NCBI RefSeq assembly: GCF_000522505.1
Contig: NZ_AZMV01000004.1
Coordinates: forward strand, 248,001 to 312,000
Source: Bifidobacterium moukalabense DSM 27321
Lineage (GTDB): Bacteria; Actinomycetota; Actinomycetes; Actinomycetales; Bifidobacteriaceae
Length of the DNA: 64,000 nucleotides
Direction: 5' to 3'
Positions within the stretch are counted from its first letter, which is position 1. Each line of letters begins with the position of its first letter. The translations under genes were made by a program, and so were the position numbers. Below are positions 19,155 to 26,318 of this stretch, in pieces. The notes beneath the pieces were generated by a model that was given only the letters and a program-made list of their open reading frames with translations, did not search any database and was not told where the DNA came from.

Positions 19155-20036
19155 ATGAATTTCTTCCAAGCGATTTTTCTGGGACTGGTGCAGGCACTGA
19201 CCGAATACCTGCCGGTTTCCTCCAGTGCGCATATCCGCATCATCGGTGATCTGATGCTGGGGTCGGACCCTGGTGCGGCCTTCACCGCCATCATCCAGAT
19301 CGGCACGGAATTAGCCGTAATCCTGTATTTCCGCCGTGACATCATCCGTATCCTCGGCGCATGGTTCGGTTCCCTATTCGGCAGGGAAGGCAAGGACTTC
19401 AGGAGCCGTATGGGCGCACATAACCGTGACACGCAGATGGGCTGGTTCATTATTCTCGGCACCATGCCGATTCTCATCGCAGGCGTGTTGTTCAAGCATG
19501 TCATCGAGACCTCACTGCGCAACCTATGGATCACCGTGACCGTGCTGGCACTGTTCGGCGTGCTGCTGTGGGTGGTCGACGCCCGCGCCAGGCAGATCAA
19601 GACCATGGAGGAGATGACCTGGAAGGATGCCCTGGTTTTCGGCATCGGCCAGATGCTTGCCTTGATTCCTGGAGTCTCCCGCTCCGGTGGCACCATTACC
19701 TTCGGCCGCGCCATGGGCTATACCCGTGAGGCGGCCGTGCGTGTGAGCTTCCTGATGGCCATTCCGGCCGTATTCGGCGCAGGCATTCTCGAGGCAGTCT
19801 CCGCGGTCAAGGATGTGGCTGCAGGCGATGCGGGCATGTTCCCCGGCTGGGGCGCCACCATCGCAGCCACCATAGTGGCCTTCATCGTCGGTTATGTGGT
19901 GATCATCGGCTTCCTGAAGTTCGTATCCACCTTTTCCTACAAGGCCTTCGCCATCTACCGCATCGCGCTTGCGGTGATCGTGGCGCTGCTGCTGATCTGC
20001 GGTGTCATCTCCCCGTTGGAGGTGACCGCGGCCTAG
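19155..20036 (+). CDS. uppP: undecaprenyl-diphosphatase (BacA/UppP family)
   Basis: UppP removes a phosphate from undecaprenyl diphosphate on the outer face of the membrane and recycles the lipid carrier of cell-wall synthesis. The gene begins with FLGLVQALTEYLPVSSSAHIRI, which contains the E-x3-PxSSSAH active-site motif. The second signature PGVSRSGGTITFGRAMG lies near residue 175. Around eight hydrophobic segments are visible over 293 aa. The family is also known to confer bacitracin tolerance. The ATG at 19155 follows AAAGAGGGTTC. A terminator is found 31 bases after the stop. Confidence 0.96.
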   Translation: MNFFQAIFLGLVQALTEYLPVSSSAHIRIIGDLMLGSDPGAAFTAIIQIGTELAVILYFRRDIIRILGAWFGSLFGREGKDFRSRMGAHNRDTQMGWFIILGTMPILIAGVLFKHVIETSLRNLWITVTVLALFGVLLWVVDARARQIKTMEEMTWKDALVFGIGQMLALIPGVSRSGGTITFGRAMGYTREAAVRVSFLMAIPAVFGAGILEAVSAVKDVAAGDAGMFPGWGATIAATIVAFIVGYVVIIGFLKFVSTFSYKAFAIYRIALAVIVALLLICGVISPLEVTAA

Positions 20037-20067
20037 CCGTGCCGCGTCGCAGTCGCCCGGATATCAC

Positions 20068-20101
20068 AGGTCCCGACCATCGTAAGGTGGTCGGGACCTT
20101 T
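20068..20101. terminator. terminator between uppP and the PAC2 gene
   Basis: A 12-bp perfect stem (AGGTCCCGACCA with TGGTCGGGACCT) encloses an 8-base loop and is followed by TT. The flanking genes converge on it. Confidence 0.85.
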
Positions 20102-20140
20102 CCATGTCTGTATCTTCCGCCATTGCGGGCGCGGATCGAA

Positions 20141-20962
20141 TCAGTATCCGGCGAAAGGCTGGTCCTTAAGAAAAGCCTCCGCCTCACGGATGAGCTGTTC
20201 GCAGGCTGGAGCGCCGTTCGATGTGATCTCCTGGGCCTTGACACTGAGATCATATTCGTGTTCAAGCTGTCGGATGTAATCGCCGGTATGCATGTTTTCG
20301 ACCATGTCATCGGCTTCCTTGCGCCATTGGGCGGCCTTTCTGGCGAGGTCTCCCTCATTAAGGGGCTGCTCCAGCAGTATGGACAGCGCGTGGATCAGTT
20401 CCAAGGTGCCCTGCATGCATTCAACGTTGTTGAAGTACTGCGGAACCGATACCCACATCGAAGTGGTGGAGAAACCGCCGTCGGCGGCAATCGCATCGAG
20501 GATGTTGGGTATACCGATCGGACCGTTGTATCTCTTGTCGAGCTCACATTCGCAGTCACCCTTGGATATGTCCAGCGGAAGCGGTCTGGTATGCGGGCAA
20601 TCGGCGAACATGGAGCCTATGGTCACGACTTCGTTCACATCATAATCCTCGGCTATACGCAGCGTCTTCCGGCAATACTCCTCCCATCGGTAGTTCGGCT
20701 CCGGGGCTATTTGCGCAAGAAAGTGCAGTTCAGGGGAGACCGTGATGTCGTAAAAAGTGGTCTGCGGCCAGATGATGCGTCGATGACCCTGTACCGAGTA
20801 GATCATCGGACGGGCGACCTGGTAATCGTAGAAGCCCTCGTCGTTGATATGACGCACCTCCTGCGAATCATAACGAGAGACCAGATGGCGAATGACGTTC
20901 GTGGCCGCTTGGCAGGCATCATTCCACCCCTCGAACGCAGCAAGCATTATCGTCTTAGTCAT
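20141..20962 (-). CDS. PAC2 family protein
   Basis: The PAC2 family is named after a proteasome-assembly chaperone, but the role of its actinobacterial members is unknown. The 273-aa sequence starts MTKTIMLAAFEGWNDACQAA, with the characteristic FEGWNDA. It has the central VVTIGSMFADCPHTRP (family G-x-x-x-D region) and SMWVSVPQYFN, and ends in a helical, charged tail. The ATG at 20962 has AAGGAG behind it; a longer frame upstream lacks conserved sequence. It has a single-gene context between a terminator and the tRNA cluster. Confidence 0.85.
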   Translation of the reverse strand: MTKTIMLAAFEGWNDACQAATNVIRHLVSRYDSQEVRHINDEGFYDYQVARPMIYSVQGHRRIIWPQTTFYDITVSPELHFLAQIAPEPNYRWEEYCRKTLRIAEDYDVNEVVTIGSMFADCPHTRPLPLDISKGDCECELDKRYNGPIGIPNILDAIAADGGFSTTSMWVSVPQYFNNVECMQGTLELIHALSILLEQPLNEGDLARKAAQWRKEADDMVENMHTGDYIRQLEHEYDLSVKAQEITSNGAPACEQLIREAEAFLKDQPFAGY

Positions 20963-21125
20963 GTTCGGCTCCTTCACACATAGGAATAAATGTAGCGCGA
21001 AATCGTGGGGTGGCAGAATGCTTATGCCATCGGTGAATAGCCTGAAACACAAGGATTCACGATTTCCATTCCTCACTTCAAGGGTGGTGTTAGGGATATG
21101 GGATTTCGCCATGCGACACGCTGAC

Positions 21126-21153
21126 TTGCAAATCACATGGATGTGGTTATAGT
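21126..21153 (+). promoter_or_regulatory. promoter of the tRNA cluster
   Basis: TTGCAA at 21126-21131 and TATAGT at 21148-21153 are separated by 16 bases. The -10 box lies 38 bases before the first tRNA. The four tRNAs downstream have short spacers and no obvious internal terminator. Confidence 0.65.
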
Positions 21154-21191
21154 AGATACTCGTGCTCAGGCAGTGATACTGCAGGGAACAT

Positions 21192-21264
21192 GCGGACATA
21201 GCTTAGTTGGTAAAGCGCAACCTTGCCAAGGTTGAGACCGCGGGTTCGAGTCCCGTTGTCCGCT
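21192..21264 (+). tRNA. tRNA-Gly (GCC)
   Basis: The acceptor arms GCGGACA and TGTCCGC pair fully. The anticodon loop TTGCCAA gives GCC, and the T arm CGGGTTCGAGTCCCG is canonical. CCA is not encoded. Confidence 0.97.
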
Positions 21265-21291
21265 CTAAGGTTCCGATATGTCGACCTTTGT

Positions 21292-21362
21292 GGTGGGTTA
21301 GCCAAGCGGTTAGGCAGCGGCCTGCAAAGCCGTATAGACGAGTTCGACTCTCGTACCCACCT
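21292..21362 (+). tRNA. tRNA-Cys (GCA)
   Basis: The acceptor arms GGTGGGT and ACCCACC pair. The anticodon loop CTGCAAA gives GCA, and the T arm is CGAGTTCGACTCTCG. The 71-base length suits tRNA-Cys. CCA is not encoded. Confidence 0.96.
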
Positions 21363-21405
21363 CTCATGAAACAGGACCATCTGTTCTGTGAAGTGAATAC
21401 GACCC

Positions 21406-21477
21406 GGGCGGTTGGCGCAGAGGTAGCGCACTTCCCTGACACGGAAGGGGTCACAAGTTCGAATCTTGTATCGCCCA
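21406..21477 (+). tRNA. tRNA-Val (GAC)
   Basis: The acceptor arms GGGCGGT and ATCGCCC pair. The anticodon stem is CTTCC/GGAAG and the loop CTGACAC gives GAC. CCA is not encoded. It is closely similar to the next tRNA-Val. Confidence 0.96.
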
Positions 21478-21486
21478 CTGGAGTCT

Positions 21487-21520
21487 GACTCCTTATAAAT
21501 CAAGACTCCTTATAAATCAA
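21487..21520 (+). repeat. 17-bp perfect tandem repeat between the two tRNA-Val genes
   Basis: GACTCCTTATAAATCAA occurs twice with no spacer (21487-21503, 21504-21520), immediately before the second tRNA-Val. It may be a local replication-slippage duplication of the spacer. Confidence 0.95.
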
Positions 21521-21523
21521 CAT

Positions 21524-21599
21524 GGGTGATTGGCGCAGCGGCTAGCGCACTTCCTTCACACGGAAGGGGTCATAGGTTCGATTCCTATATCACCCACCA
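21524..21599 (+). tRNA. tRNA-Val (CAC)
   Basis: The acceptor arms GGGTGAT and ATCACCC pair. The anticodon stem CTTCC/GGAAG and loop TTCACAC give CAC. Unlike the three tRNAs before it, the 3' CCA is encoded (21597-21599). Confidence 0.96.
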
Positions 21600-21602
21600 T
21601 GG

Positions 21603-21624
21603 GCCGTCCTTGAGGGCGGCTTTT
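21603..21624 (+). terminator. terminator of the tRNA cluster
   Basis: The arms GCCGTCC and GGGCGGC (one G-U pair) enclose TTGA and are followed by TTTT. It starts four bases after the last tRNA. Confidence 0.85.
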
Positions 21625-22082
21625 CTGTTGGAACTACATTATTCGTCAGAGCGTCTCCTTGTACATGGATGACAGCTTTTGGAAATCGGCAACCAGATTC
21701 CGATGCGCATTTCGGGCTGATAGATGGGTACGAGCACGTCGGATGGCCAGCGGAACACCTGGATGGTACTGCGACTGGTTGGGGGTCGCGACGGAAGGCG
21801 TGAAATATAGCCACGTGAAATATAGCCGGACAGGATTGCCGGTCGGCGGCTGAGTCCCTGTCCGCAAGGCACCCATCCGCCACATGCCCACGCCTATAGC
21901 GAACAGTGTTCCTCCTTGCGTCGAAAAAACGGTATGTTCATGTTCGGCACGGTCTTTTGGTTCAGGAGAGGTCTTCCGACTGTTCCCAACAGGCCAAGGC
22001 GGGAACGGACTCCACCTTGGGGCGGGTACCGTTCCATGTGTTCCTTGTTGTATATAGAAGACAAAGCCCAGGAGAGTCACTT
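21625..22082. other. gene-poor stretch downstream of the tRNA cluster
   Basis: I see no gene I can support in these 458 bases. Reading frames on both strands lack ribosome sites and look non-conserved in composition. The stretch contains a 14-bp direct repeat CGTGAAATATAGCC at 21799-21812 and 21814-21827. Together with the encoded tRNA-Val end it could be debris of an integrated element (inference). Confidence 0.5.
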
Positions 22083-22319
22083 ATGGACGGGAAAACTTCC
22101 GAAGCATTGCCGCGGGTGTTGCTGCCTTGCCCGAAATGCCATCGCCGTCCGATTGTGGAACGCTGCAGGGACTCGCACGGGCGCCCTGCTTGGAGATACC
22201 GGTGTCCGAGGAGGTTTCTGCCGCACGGCAGAGGCGGTGCCGATGTGGACGTCCATATCGCCGCGAGCCTGTGGAACATGGCGGTTGGCATGTATCTGGA
22301 TCCCGATTCATGCCAATGA
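22083..22319 (+). CDS. small zinc-ribbon protein, Lar-like
   Basis: The 78-aa product has LLPCPKCHRRPIVERC near its N-terminus, a second CP near residue 45, and a C-terminal SLWNMAV. This arrangement (LPCPxCxxxP, later cysteine, then a tryptophan-asparagine near the end) resembles the restriction-alleviation Lar family carried by phages and integrated elements. A second clean CxxC pair is not obvious, so the zinc site may be incomplete. The ATG at 22083 has AGGAGAGTC upstream. The location beside a tRNA supports a mobile-element origin (inference). The function is not established; the similarity is by eye and modest. Confidence 0.45.
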   Translation: MDGKTSEALPRVLLPCPKCHRRPIVERCRDSHGRPAWRYRCPRRFLPHGRGGADVDVHIAASLWNMAVGMYLDPDSCQ

Positions 22320-22426
22320 CGGCATTCGATATTCGGTCGTTTCGGATGATTGCGCATGTGAACTCGCTGGCAGCATAATCCTGTCGATTAACAAAGGGAT
22401 GTGGTCATCCGCGACTCGAGGTTCGC

Positions 22427-22735
22427 CTATCGGCCGTTCCTGTTCCGATGACGCTTGTAGAGACGTGTGAGGGTCATGATGCAGAAGACGAATCCGGATA
22501 TGATCAGGAGCAGCAGTGACGCGCGGCGTAGCAGGAAACCCGAAAGGGCTCCCATCATTATCAGTGGTGCCGAGAAAAGAAACGTATAGCCTCCCATGTC
22601 ATCCATCTCCAAACCAGTGATGTTGTTCCAGACCTCTTTGAAGAGTATCTCCAACCCGGCTCCCGCAAGGAACAGGAGCAAGGAGATGCCCATGAGAACC
22701 AGTACGGGAGTGTAGTAGCGGAAATACTCTTTCAT
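22427..22735 (-). CDS. small hydrophobic membrane protein, unknown function
   Basis: The 102-aa product has three predicted membrane segments, about residues 9-33 (VLVLMGISLLLFLAGAGLEI), 52-72 (TFLFSAPLIMMGALSGFLL) and 76-94 (SLLLLIISGFVFCIMTL). It ends in a short basic tail (RLYKRHRNRNGR). I do not recognise a family. The start at 22735 (ATGAAAGAG) lies nine bases after AGGA; a second ATG five bases earlier is out of frame. It is transcribed divergently from two small peptide genes. If those peptides are membrane-active, an immunity or export-partner role would be a natural hypothesis, but nothing in the sequence proves it. Confidence 0.6.
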   Translation of the reverse strand: MKEYFRYYTPVLVLMGISLLLFLAGAGLEILFKEVWNNITGLEMDDMGGYTFLFSAPLIMMGALSGFLLRRASLLLLIISGFVFCIMTLTRLYKRHRNRNGR

Positions 22736-22940
22736 GACATGTTTTCCTGACCTTTTATGGTTTTTGACTCTCCTTGCAGGAAATATTTGAATTATATCGA
22801 ACATGTTGCGATCGCACGCTGGTATATGACCGGTGAAACCTCGACCTCGGACTGGAATGGGCCACGGAGTTTTCCGACCTTTTCTTTTGCTAAATGTCAA
22901 GAAGAACCGACGAAAATACAATAAATCGAACGAAGAGACC

Positions 22941-22969
22941 ATGACTTTCACCGAATGGGCCTCTATAGT
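22941..22969 (+). promoter_or_regulatory. promoter of the peptide genes
   Basis: ATGACT (22941-22946) and TATAGT (22964-22969) have a 17-base spacer. The -10 box is 71 bases before the first peptide start. It is the best sigma-A-type match in the divergent spacer. Confidence 0.5.
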
Positions 22970-23040
22970 GGACAACGTACACAACAGAAGATAGCGGGGC
23001 GCAGGGTGCGCCACAGAATATAAACAAGTAAGGAAACAAC

Positions 23041-23157
23041 ATGAACGACAACAAGATCTTCTCCGCGATCAAGCGCGGTTTCGAAATCAACGGTCTGATG
23101 GCGGTCAACACTCCGGCTGCGGGCAGGGCTCTGCACGAGCTGCTCAACAACCGCTGA
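23041..23157 (+). CDS. small peptide, first of a tandem pair (38 aa)
   Basis: The reading frame encodes 38 residues starting MNDNKIFSAIKRGFEINGL and ending ALHELLNNR. The ATG follows AAGGAAACAAC, a good ribosome site. The N-terminal half can form a cationic amphipathic helix; a short Ala/Gly/Pro stretch separates it from a C-terminal helix. It shares a nearly identical N-terminus and a related C-terminus (GRALHELL against NKALQEML) with the next gene, which supports that both are translated. There is no signal peptide or cysteine. I do not recognise the family; an antimicrobial, signalling or small regulatory peptide are all possible. Confidence 0.65.
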   Translation: MNDNKIFSAIKRGFEINGLMAVNTPAAGRALHELLNNR

Positions 23158-23240
23158 ACCGGTCCGCCACGCAGCTTCACAACACAACCGACATCGGTGA
23201 TCGATAACAGACAGTCTTAATAGGAATCGAGGAACACAAC

Positions 23241-23372
23241 ATGAACAAGAACAAGATCTTCTCCGCGATCAAGCGCGGTTTCGAAATGAGCGGCATCAAC
23301 ACCCTGTCCATGGCCGCCGGCTCTCCGTCGGTAAACAAGGCCCTGCAGGAGATGCTCGATCAGCAGCGCTGA
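23241..23372 (+). CDS. small peptide, second of a tandem pair (43 aa)
   Basis: The reading frame encodes 43 residues starting MNKNKIFSAIKRGFEMSGI and ending ALQEMLDQQR. A GAGGAACACAAC site precedes the ATG. A 35-base DNA stretch (ACAAGATC to CGAAAT) is identical to the first copy, whereas the middle segment differs. The pattern is conserved helix, variable linker, conserved helix. It is followed by a strong terminator, so the two peptides and their 83-base spacer probably form one transcription unit. No known family is apparent. Confidence 0.65.
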   Translation: MNKNKIFSAIKRGFEMSGINTLSMAAGSPSVNKALQEMLDQQR

Positions 23373-23393
23373 AACTAGTCGCACATCCGTTCG

Positions 23394-23431
23394 ATCGCCT
23401 GACGGCACATTTGGTGCCGTCAGGCGATTTT
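23394..23431 (+). terminator. strong terminator after the peptide pair
   Basis: A 15-bp perfect stem (23394-23408 with 23414-23428) encloses a 5-base loop and runs into TTTTC. It marks the end of the peptide transcript. Confidence 0.9.
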
Positions 23432-23470
23432 CATGTTTTGGTATGGTTCGCGGCATTAGAATGGGCGGTT

Positions 23471-23671
23471 ATGAACGAATCGTTGAATCTCAACCAACCA
23501 GTCAAAGATATGGGCCCGAACGAGCTGAAGGCCTACGCCACACTGGGAGGCAAGCAACACGACGAAGCGAACAAGGAGCTGGAACGTCGTTGGCGTAGTT
23601 ATGACGATATGCTGCCGCATGACGAGTTCGTGTCGATCATCGACAAGGCGGCGCGTGAAAGCAGTGTATGA
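23471..23671 (+). CDS. small conserved-looking protein, unknown function
   Basis: The 66-aa product is soluble and charged (NESLNLNQPVKDMGPNELKA ... RRWRSYDDMLPHDEFVSIID). It is rich in acidic and basic residues and predicted mostly helical, with no cysteine or membrane segment. The ATG at 23471 has only a weak GGGCGG upstream; an upstream in-frame ATG at 23411 overlaps the preceding terminator. It lies 52 bases before the FHA gene on the same strand and may be co-transcribed. I do not recognise a domain. Confidence 0.6.
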   Translation: MNESLNLNQPVKDMGPNELKAYATLGGKQHDEANKELERRWRSYDDMLPHDEFVSIIDKAARESSV

Positions 23672-23723
23672 TTCGTGACCATGGCCCAGACAATGCAGGC
23701 TATTTGCAAAGGGAATGTATAGA

Positions 23724-24170
23724 ATGGCGAGTATGACTGATCCGATTCCAAGCGCAGGCGAAACGACCATCATCGGTCTTCCTGCAATCACTGTACCGGT
23801 AACCTCCACTGGCGATCGTCCTCTGACAAAGGAGGATCTCGATACGATCATGCGTCTGTCCGATGGCACGGCGTTGCTGATTTCAACCAGGGGAGCGGTT
23901 TCCGGTTCACGCTATCTGCTCGATGAAGATGAGATTACCGTGGGCCGCGATCCGCGTGCGGACATTCTGTTGGATGACTCCACGGTTTCACGTTCCCACG
24001 CCGTATTCCGCAGGGTCAATGGCGCGTATTCCGTCATTGATGCCGGCAGCCTGAACGGTACGTACGTGAATCGCCAACGCGTCGACCAGAAGCAGCTGAA
24101 CAATGGCGATGAAATCATGATCGGCAAGTTTCGCCTGGTCTATTTCACCAACTCCGCCGTCATTGCCTGA
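23724..24170 (+). CDS. FHA domain protein, GarA/OdhI-like
   Basis: The 148-aa product has one forkhead-associated domain at about residues 65-135. It shows the phosphothreonine-binding elements EITVGRDPRADILLDD, VSRSHAVFRR and DAGSLNGTYVNRQRV. The N-terminal tail contains AGETTIIGLPA, similar to the ETT phosphorylation site of mycobacterial GarA and corynebacterial OdhI, which inhibit 2-oxoglutarate-using enzymes when unphosphorylated. A Ser/Thr kinase switch is therefore likely. Bifidobacteria lack a complete TCA cycle, so targets may differ. The ATG at 23724 follows AAAGGGA by ten bases; ATGs at 23715 and 23733 are alternatives. A MerR-type gene follows, as in mycobacteria. Confidence 0.85.
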   Translation: MASMTDPIPSAGETTIIGLPAITVPVTSTGDRPLTKEDLDTIMRLSDGTALLISTRGAVSGSRYLLDEDEITVGRDPRADILLDDSTVSRSHAVFRRVNGAYSVIDAGSLNGTYVNRQRVDQKQLNNGDEIMIGKFRLVYFTNSAVIA

Positions 24171-24271
24171 TATCCCGCATGTTGCGGGATAGACTGTGAA
24201 CAGCAGCATCGCGCCCATGGGCTTCGTACGAATGCTCATGGGCGTAGCCATATGTTCATAGGGAGAACGCG

Positions 24272-24892
24272 ATGAGTGATGCAGAGTCAACAACGCAGTT
24301 GCGTCTGCGCGCGCCGCATGTGGTACAGGGGGAGTTGTTTCCCGTGGCCGATATGCAGGAAGTCACACGAGGCTATCGTGGCACCGTGGCGTCGAAGGTG
24401 GCAGGGATCACCTATCGGCAGCTTGACTACTGGGCACGAAAGCAGATCGTGGAACCATCCATTACGCCTTCGCACGGATCCGGTTCACGGCGACTGTATT
24501 CGTTTAAGGATGTGGTGGTTCTGGCGGTCTCCAAGAAACTGCTGGATGCCGGCATCAACCTGCAGAACGTGACCACGGCCATCGGATTCCTCACACAGCG
24601 TACGACCGAACAGCTGGAGGGCATTACCATCATGTGCGATGGTCAGGAAGTACATGAATGCACCACCAGTGAGCAGATGATCGAGCTGTTGCAAAGCGGT
24701 AAGGCGATATTCGGGGTGTCCGTGGGCTCGTTGTGGCGGCAGATCAGGGATGCGCTGGAACATGAGGAATATGTCGACCTGACGAAACTGCAGACCGGTA
24801 TGGACGGCAAACGGCCAATCGATGACATTGCGGCCATGCGCATGCGGAAAAAACTTGAGGCGCAACGTAAGGCCAGGGCCGTCGGTAGATAG
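24272..24892 (+). CDS. MerR family transcriptional regulator, FtsR-like
   Basis: The 206-aa product has a MerR winged helix around residues 45-110 (ASKVAGITYRQLDYWARKQI, GSRRLYSFKDVVVLAVSKKL). It lacks the metal-binding cysteines of MerR proper. The C-terminal part (GKAIFGVSVGSLWRQIRDAL) resembles the actinobacterial regulator named FtsR in Corynebacterium, which activates ftsZ. The adjacent garA-like gene matches the conserved garA-ftsR order (Rv1827-Rv1828 in M. tuberculosis). The ATG at 24272 has AGGGAGAACGCG upstream. DNA target in this organism is unknown. Confidence 0.85.
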   Translation: MSDAESTTQLRLRAPHVVQGELFPVADMQEVTRGYRGTVASKVAGITYRQLDYWARKQIVEPSITPSHGSGSRRLYSFKDVVVLAVSKKLLDAGINLQNVTTAIGFLTQRTTEQLEGITIMCDGQEVHECTTSEQMIELLQSGKAIFGVSVGSLWRQIRDALEHEEYVDLTKLQTGMDGKRPIDDIAAMRMRKKLEAQRKARAVGR

Positions 24893-24969
24893 ATGTGACC
24901 ATGGGCCTTGTGTAAGATGGCAGCCTAGGCAATCGAATGGTTATGAGATAGACATCAGGGGAGTGGCGC

Positions 24970-25353
24970 ATGCTCGATATTCTGCCGGCTCTGCTTTGGA
25001 TCATCGCCGCCGTCATAGCAGTGAACATTTGTTCGATTTGTTCGATTCGTGGCGGCCTGTTCTCGCATAAGGACCGCCCGGTATACCCGGTGCGCTGGTC
25101 GATTATCGGATTACATTTCACATCATTGGTGATCGGGGCGTTGCCATACCCGCTGTATTCCTTATTCAGGGAAAACATGGCGATGCGATTCCAGCGCTTT
25201 TACGAACATCTGGGATGGCCGTCCGCAGCGGTTATGATTGCGCTGATCGCCGCCGAGCTGGCGTTCATGTACCTACAGGCCAGAAAAGGCATGAAAAGCG
25301 AAATGGAACGCAGACTCAACCAGACCGGCAAGCCTGCCGACGAATCCGAATGA
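24970..25353 (+). CDS. membrane protein, unknown function
   Basis: The 127-aa product has three hydrophobic stretches, about residues 4-24 (LPALLWIIAAVIAVNICSIC), 43-64 (WSIIGLHFTSLVIGALPYPL) and 84-102 (AAVMIALIAAELAFMYL). It ends in a charged cytoplasmic-looking tail (GMKSEMERRLNQTGKPADES). The ATG at 24970 follows GGGGAGTGGCGC. I do not recognise a family. It lies 77 bases downstream of the ftsR-like gene and ahead of a large hairpin. Confidence 0.65.
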   Translation: MLDILPALLWIIAAVIAVNICSICSIRGGLFSHKDRPVYPVRWSIIGLHFTSLVIGALPYPLYSLFRENMAMRFQRFYEHLGWPSAAVMIALIAAELAFMYLQARKGMKSEMERRLNQTGKPADESE

Positions 25354-25391
25354 TGATGTCTGCGGCCAGCGAGGCGAGACCGCAAGAAAAC

Positions 25392-25441
25392 GCCCGGTTA
25401 TGTCGGGCAAAGTCCGAAGGGACGTGCCGATATAACCGGGC
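25392..25441. terminator. 50-base multi-helix hairpin between convergent genes
   Basis: The outer arms GCCCGGTTAT and ATAACCGGGC are perfect. Inside, TCGGGCA pairs with TGCCGA, and GTCC with GGAC around a GAAG loop. On the minus strand it is followed by GTTTTCTT, so it probably terminates the minus-strand HAD gene. It is more elaborate than a simple terminator. Confidence 0.65.
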
Positions 25442-25500
25442 TACATCATGAAGAGACCGATCAAAGATTGTTTTCTGACATAACGTACATTATCGGTAGT

Positions 25501-26214
25501 TTAGTTGAAGTACTCCTCGACGGCCTGAGCCAATTCATCCACGGTGTCGATGATGCGATATGCGCCGTGCTTCTGCAACTCGCCAGGTTCGGCGTAGCCC
25601 CAACCGCATCCCAGGCAGTCCAAACCGCACGCCTTTGCGCCGTCGGCATCGGTCCAGCGGTCGCCGACCATCAAAGCCTTGTCTCCGGCGGACTCGTCAT
25701 AGCCGATGTGATCGAACGCCCAGCGAATCACCTGGTCCTTGTCGAGGCGGGAATTATCCTTGCTGGCTCCATAGATGCCGTCGACCATGGTATCGAGATG
25801 GAAATGTTCGCAAATCGGAATGCATTGGTACTGCGGTTTGCAACTGGCGATGACCAGCTGGTATCCGTCCGCGCGCAACCTGGCGAGCTGTTCGGGAATG
25901 CCGCCATAGATGGTGTTGTTGAGGCGACCTGGCACTTTCTGCCCTGGATTGTTGGGATCGTCAAACACCGCTTCGTCGGCGTAATATCTACGATAGATCG
26001 CCACGCCCCTGTCGAGCTCATCGTCCGGAATGCCGTTGCGTTGCATGGATTCGCTGATGGCGGGACCGATGAAGCGTTGCAGTTCGTCGTCATCGGGAAC
26101 CGGATACCCCATCTCCTGGAAGGCTCTGACCACGCAGCCGATAATACCCGGGTCGGATTTGGTCAATGTGCCGTCGAGATCGAGCAGTACGACTTTCATC
26201 GGGTGTTCAGACAT
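25501..26214 (-). CDS. HAD family phosphatase (phosphoglycolate phosphatase-like)
   Basis: This is a HAD hydrolase with an alpha-helical cap. Motif I is VVLLDLDGTLTKSDPGI near residue 8 with its two aspartates. Motif II is IASCKPQ near 118, the motif III lysine follows, and motif IV is MVGDRWTDADGAKACGL near 180. The cap sequence (FIGPAISESMQRNGIP) and 237-aa length fit the Gph/5'-nucleotidase-like branch. The true substrate is not predictable from sequence. The ATG at 26214 is eleven bases after an AGGAGAAC site; an ATG five codons further on is an alternative. It is transcribed alone, with rbpA 100 bases upstream on the same strand. Confidence 0.82.
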   Translation of the reverse strand: MSEHPMKVVLLDLDGTLTKSDPGIIGCVVRAFQEMGYPVPDDDELQRFIGPAISESMQRNGIPDDELDRGVAIYRRYYADEAVFDDPNNPGQKVPGRLNNTIYGGIPEQLARLRADGYQLVIASCKPQYQCIPICEHFHLDTMVDGIYGASKDNSRLDKDQVIRWAFDHIGYDESAGDKALMVGDRWTDADGAKACGLDCLGCGWGYAEPGELQKHGAYRIIDTVDELAQAVEEYFN

Positions 26215-26318
26215 GAGGTTTGTTCTCCTCTGGTTCCTTGATTGTGTTGTGATACAGGCAATAATTATGCCCGGCCGTGATGACCGGGCAGGGCGTTCAG
26301 GTGTTGTTCAACCGCAGG

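Noticed and set aside
21147..21503. A 118-codon reading frame on the minus strand across the tRNA cluster, with segments such as DNGTRTRGLNL
   Set aside because: It is the antisense of three tRNAs. Such frames recur in databases as spurious proteins and have no protein support.
21646..22080. A 144-codon minus-strand frame in the gene-poor stretch after the tRNAs
   Set aside because: No ribosome site, odd composition (many Pro, Thr, Tyr runs) and no domain; not separable from chance.
25023..25034. GAAC-N4-GTTC, similar to an actinobacterial LexA box
   Set aside because: It lies inside the coding sequence of the small membrane protein, not near a promoter, and the outer bases do not match on the left side.
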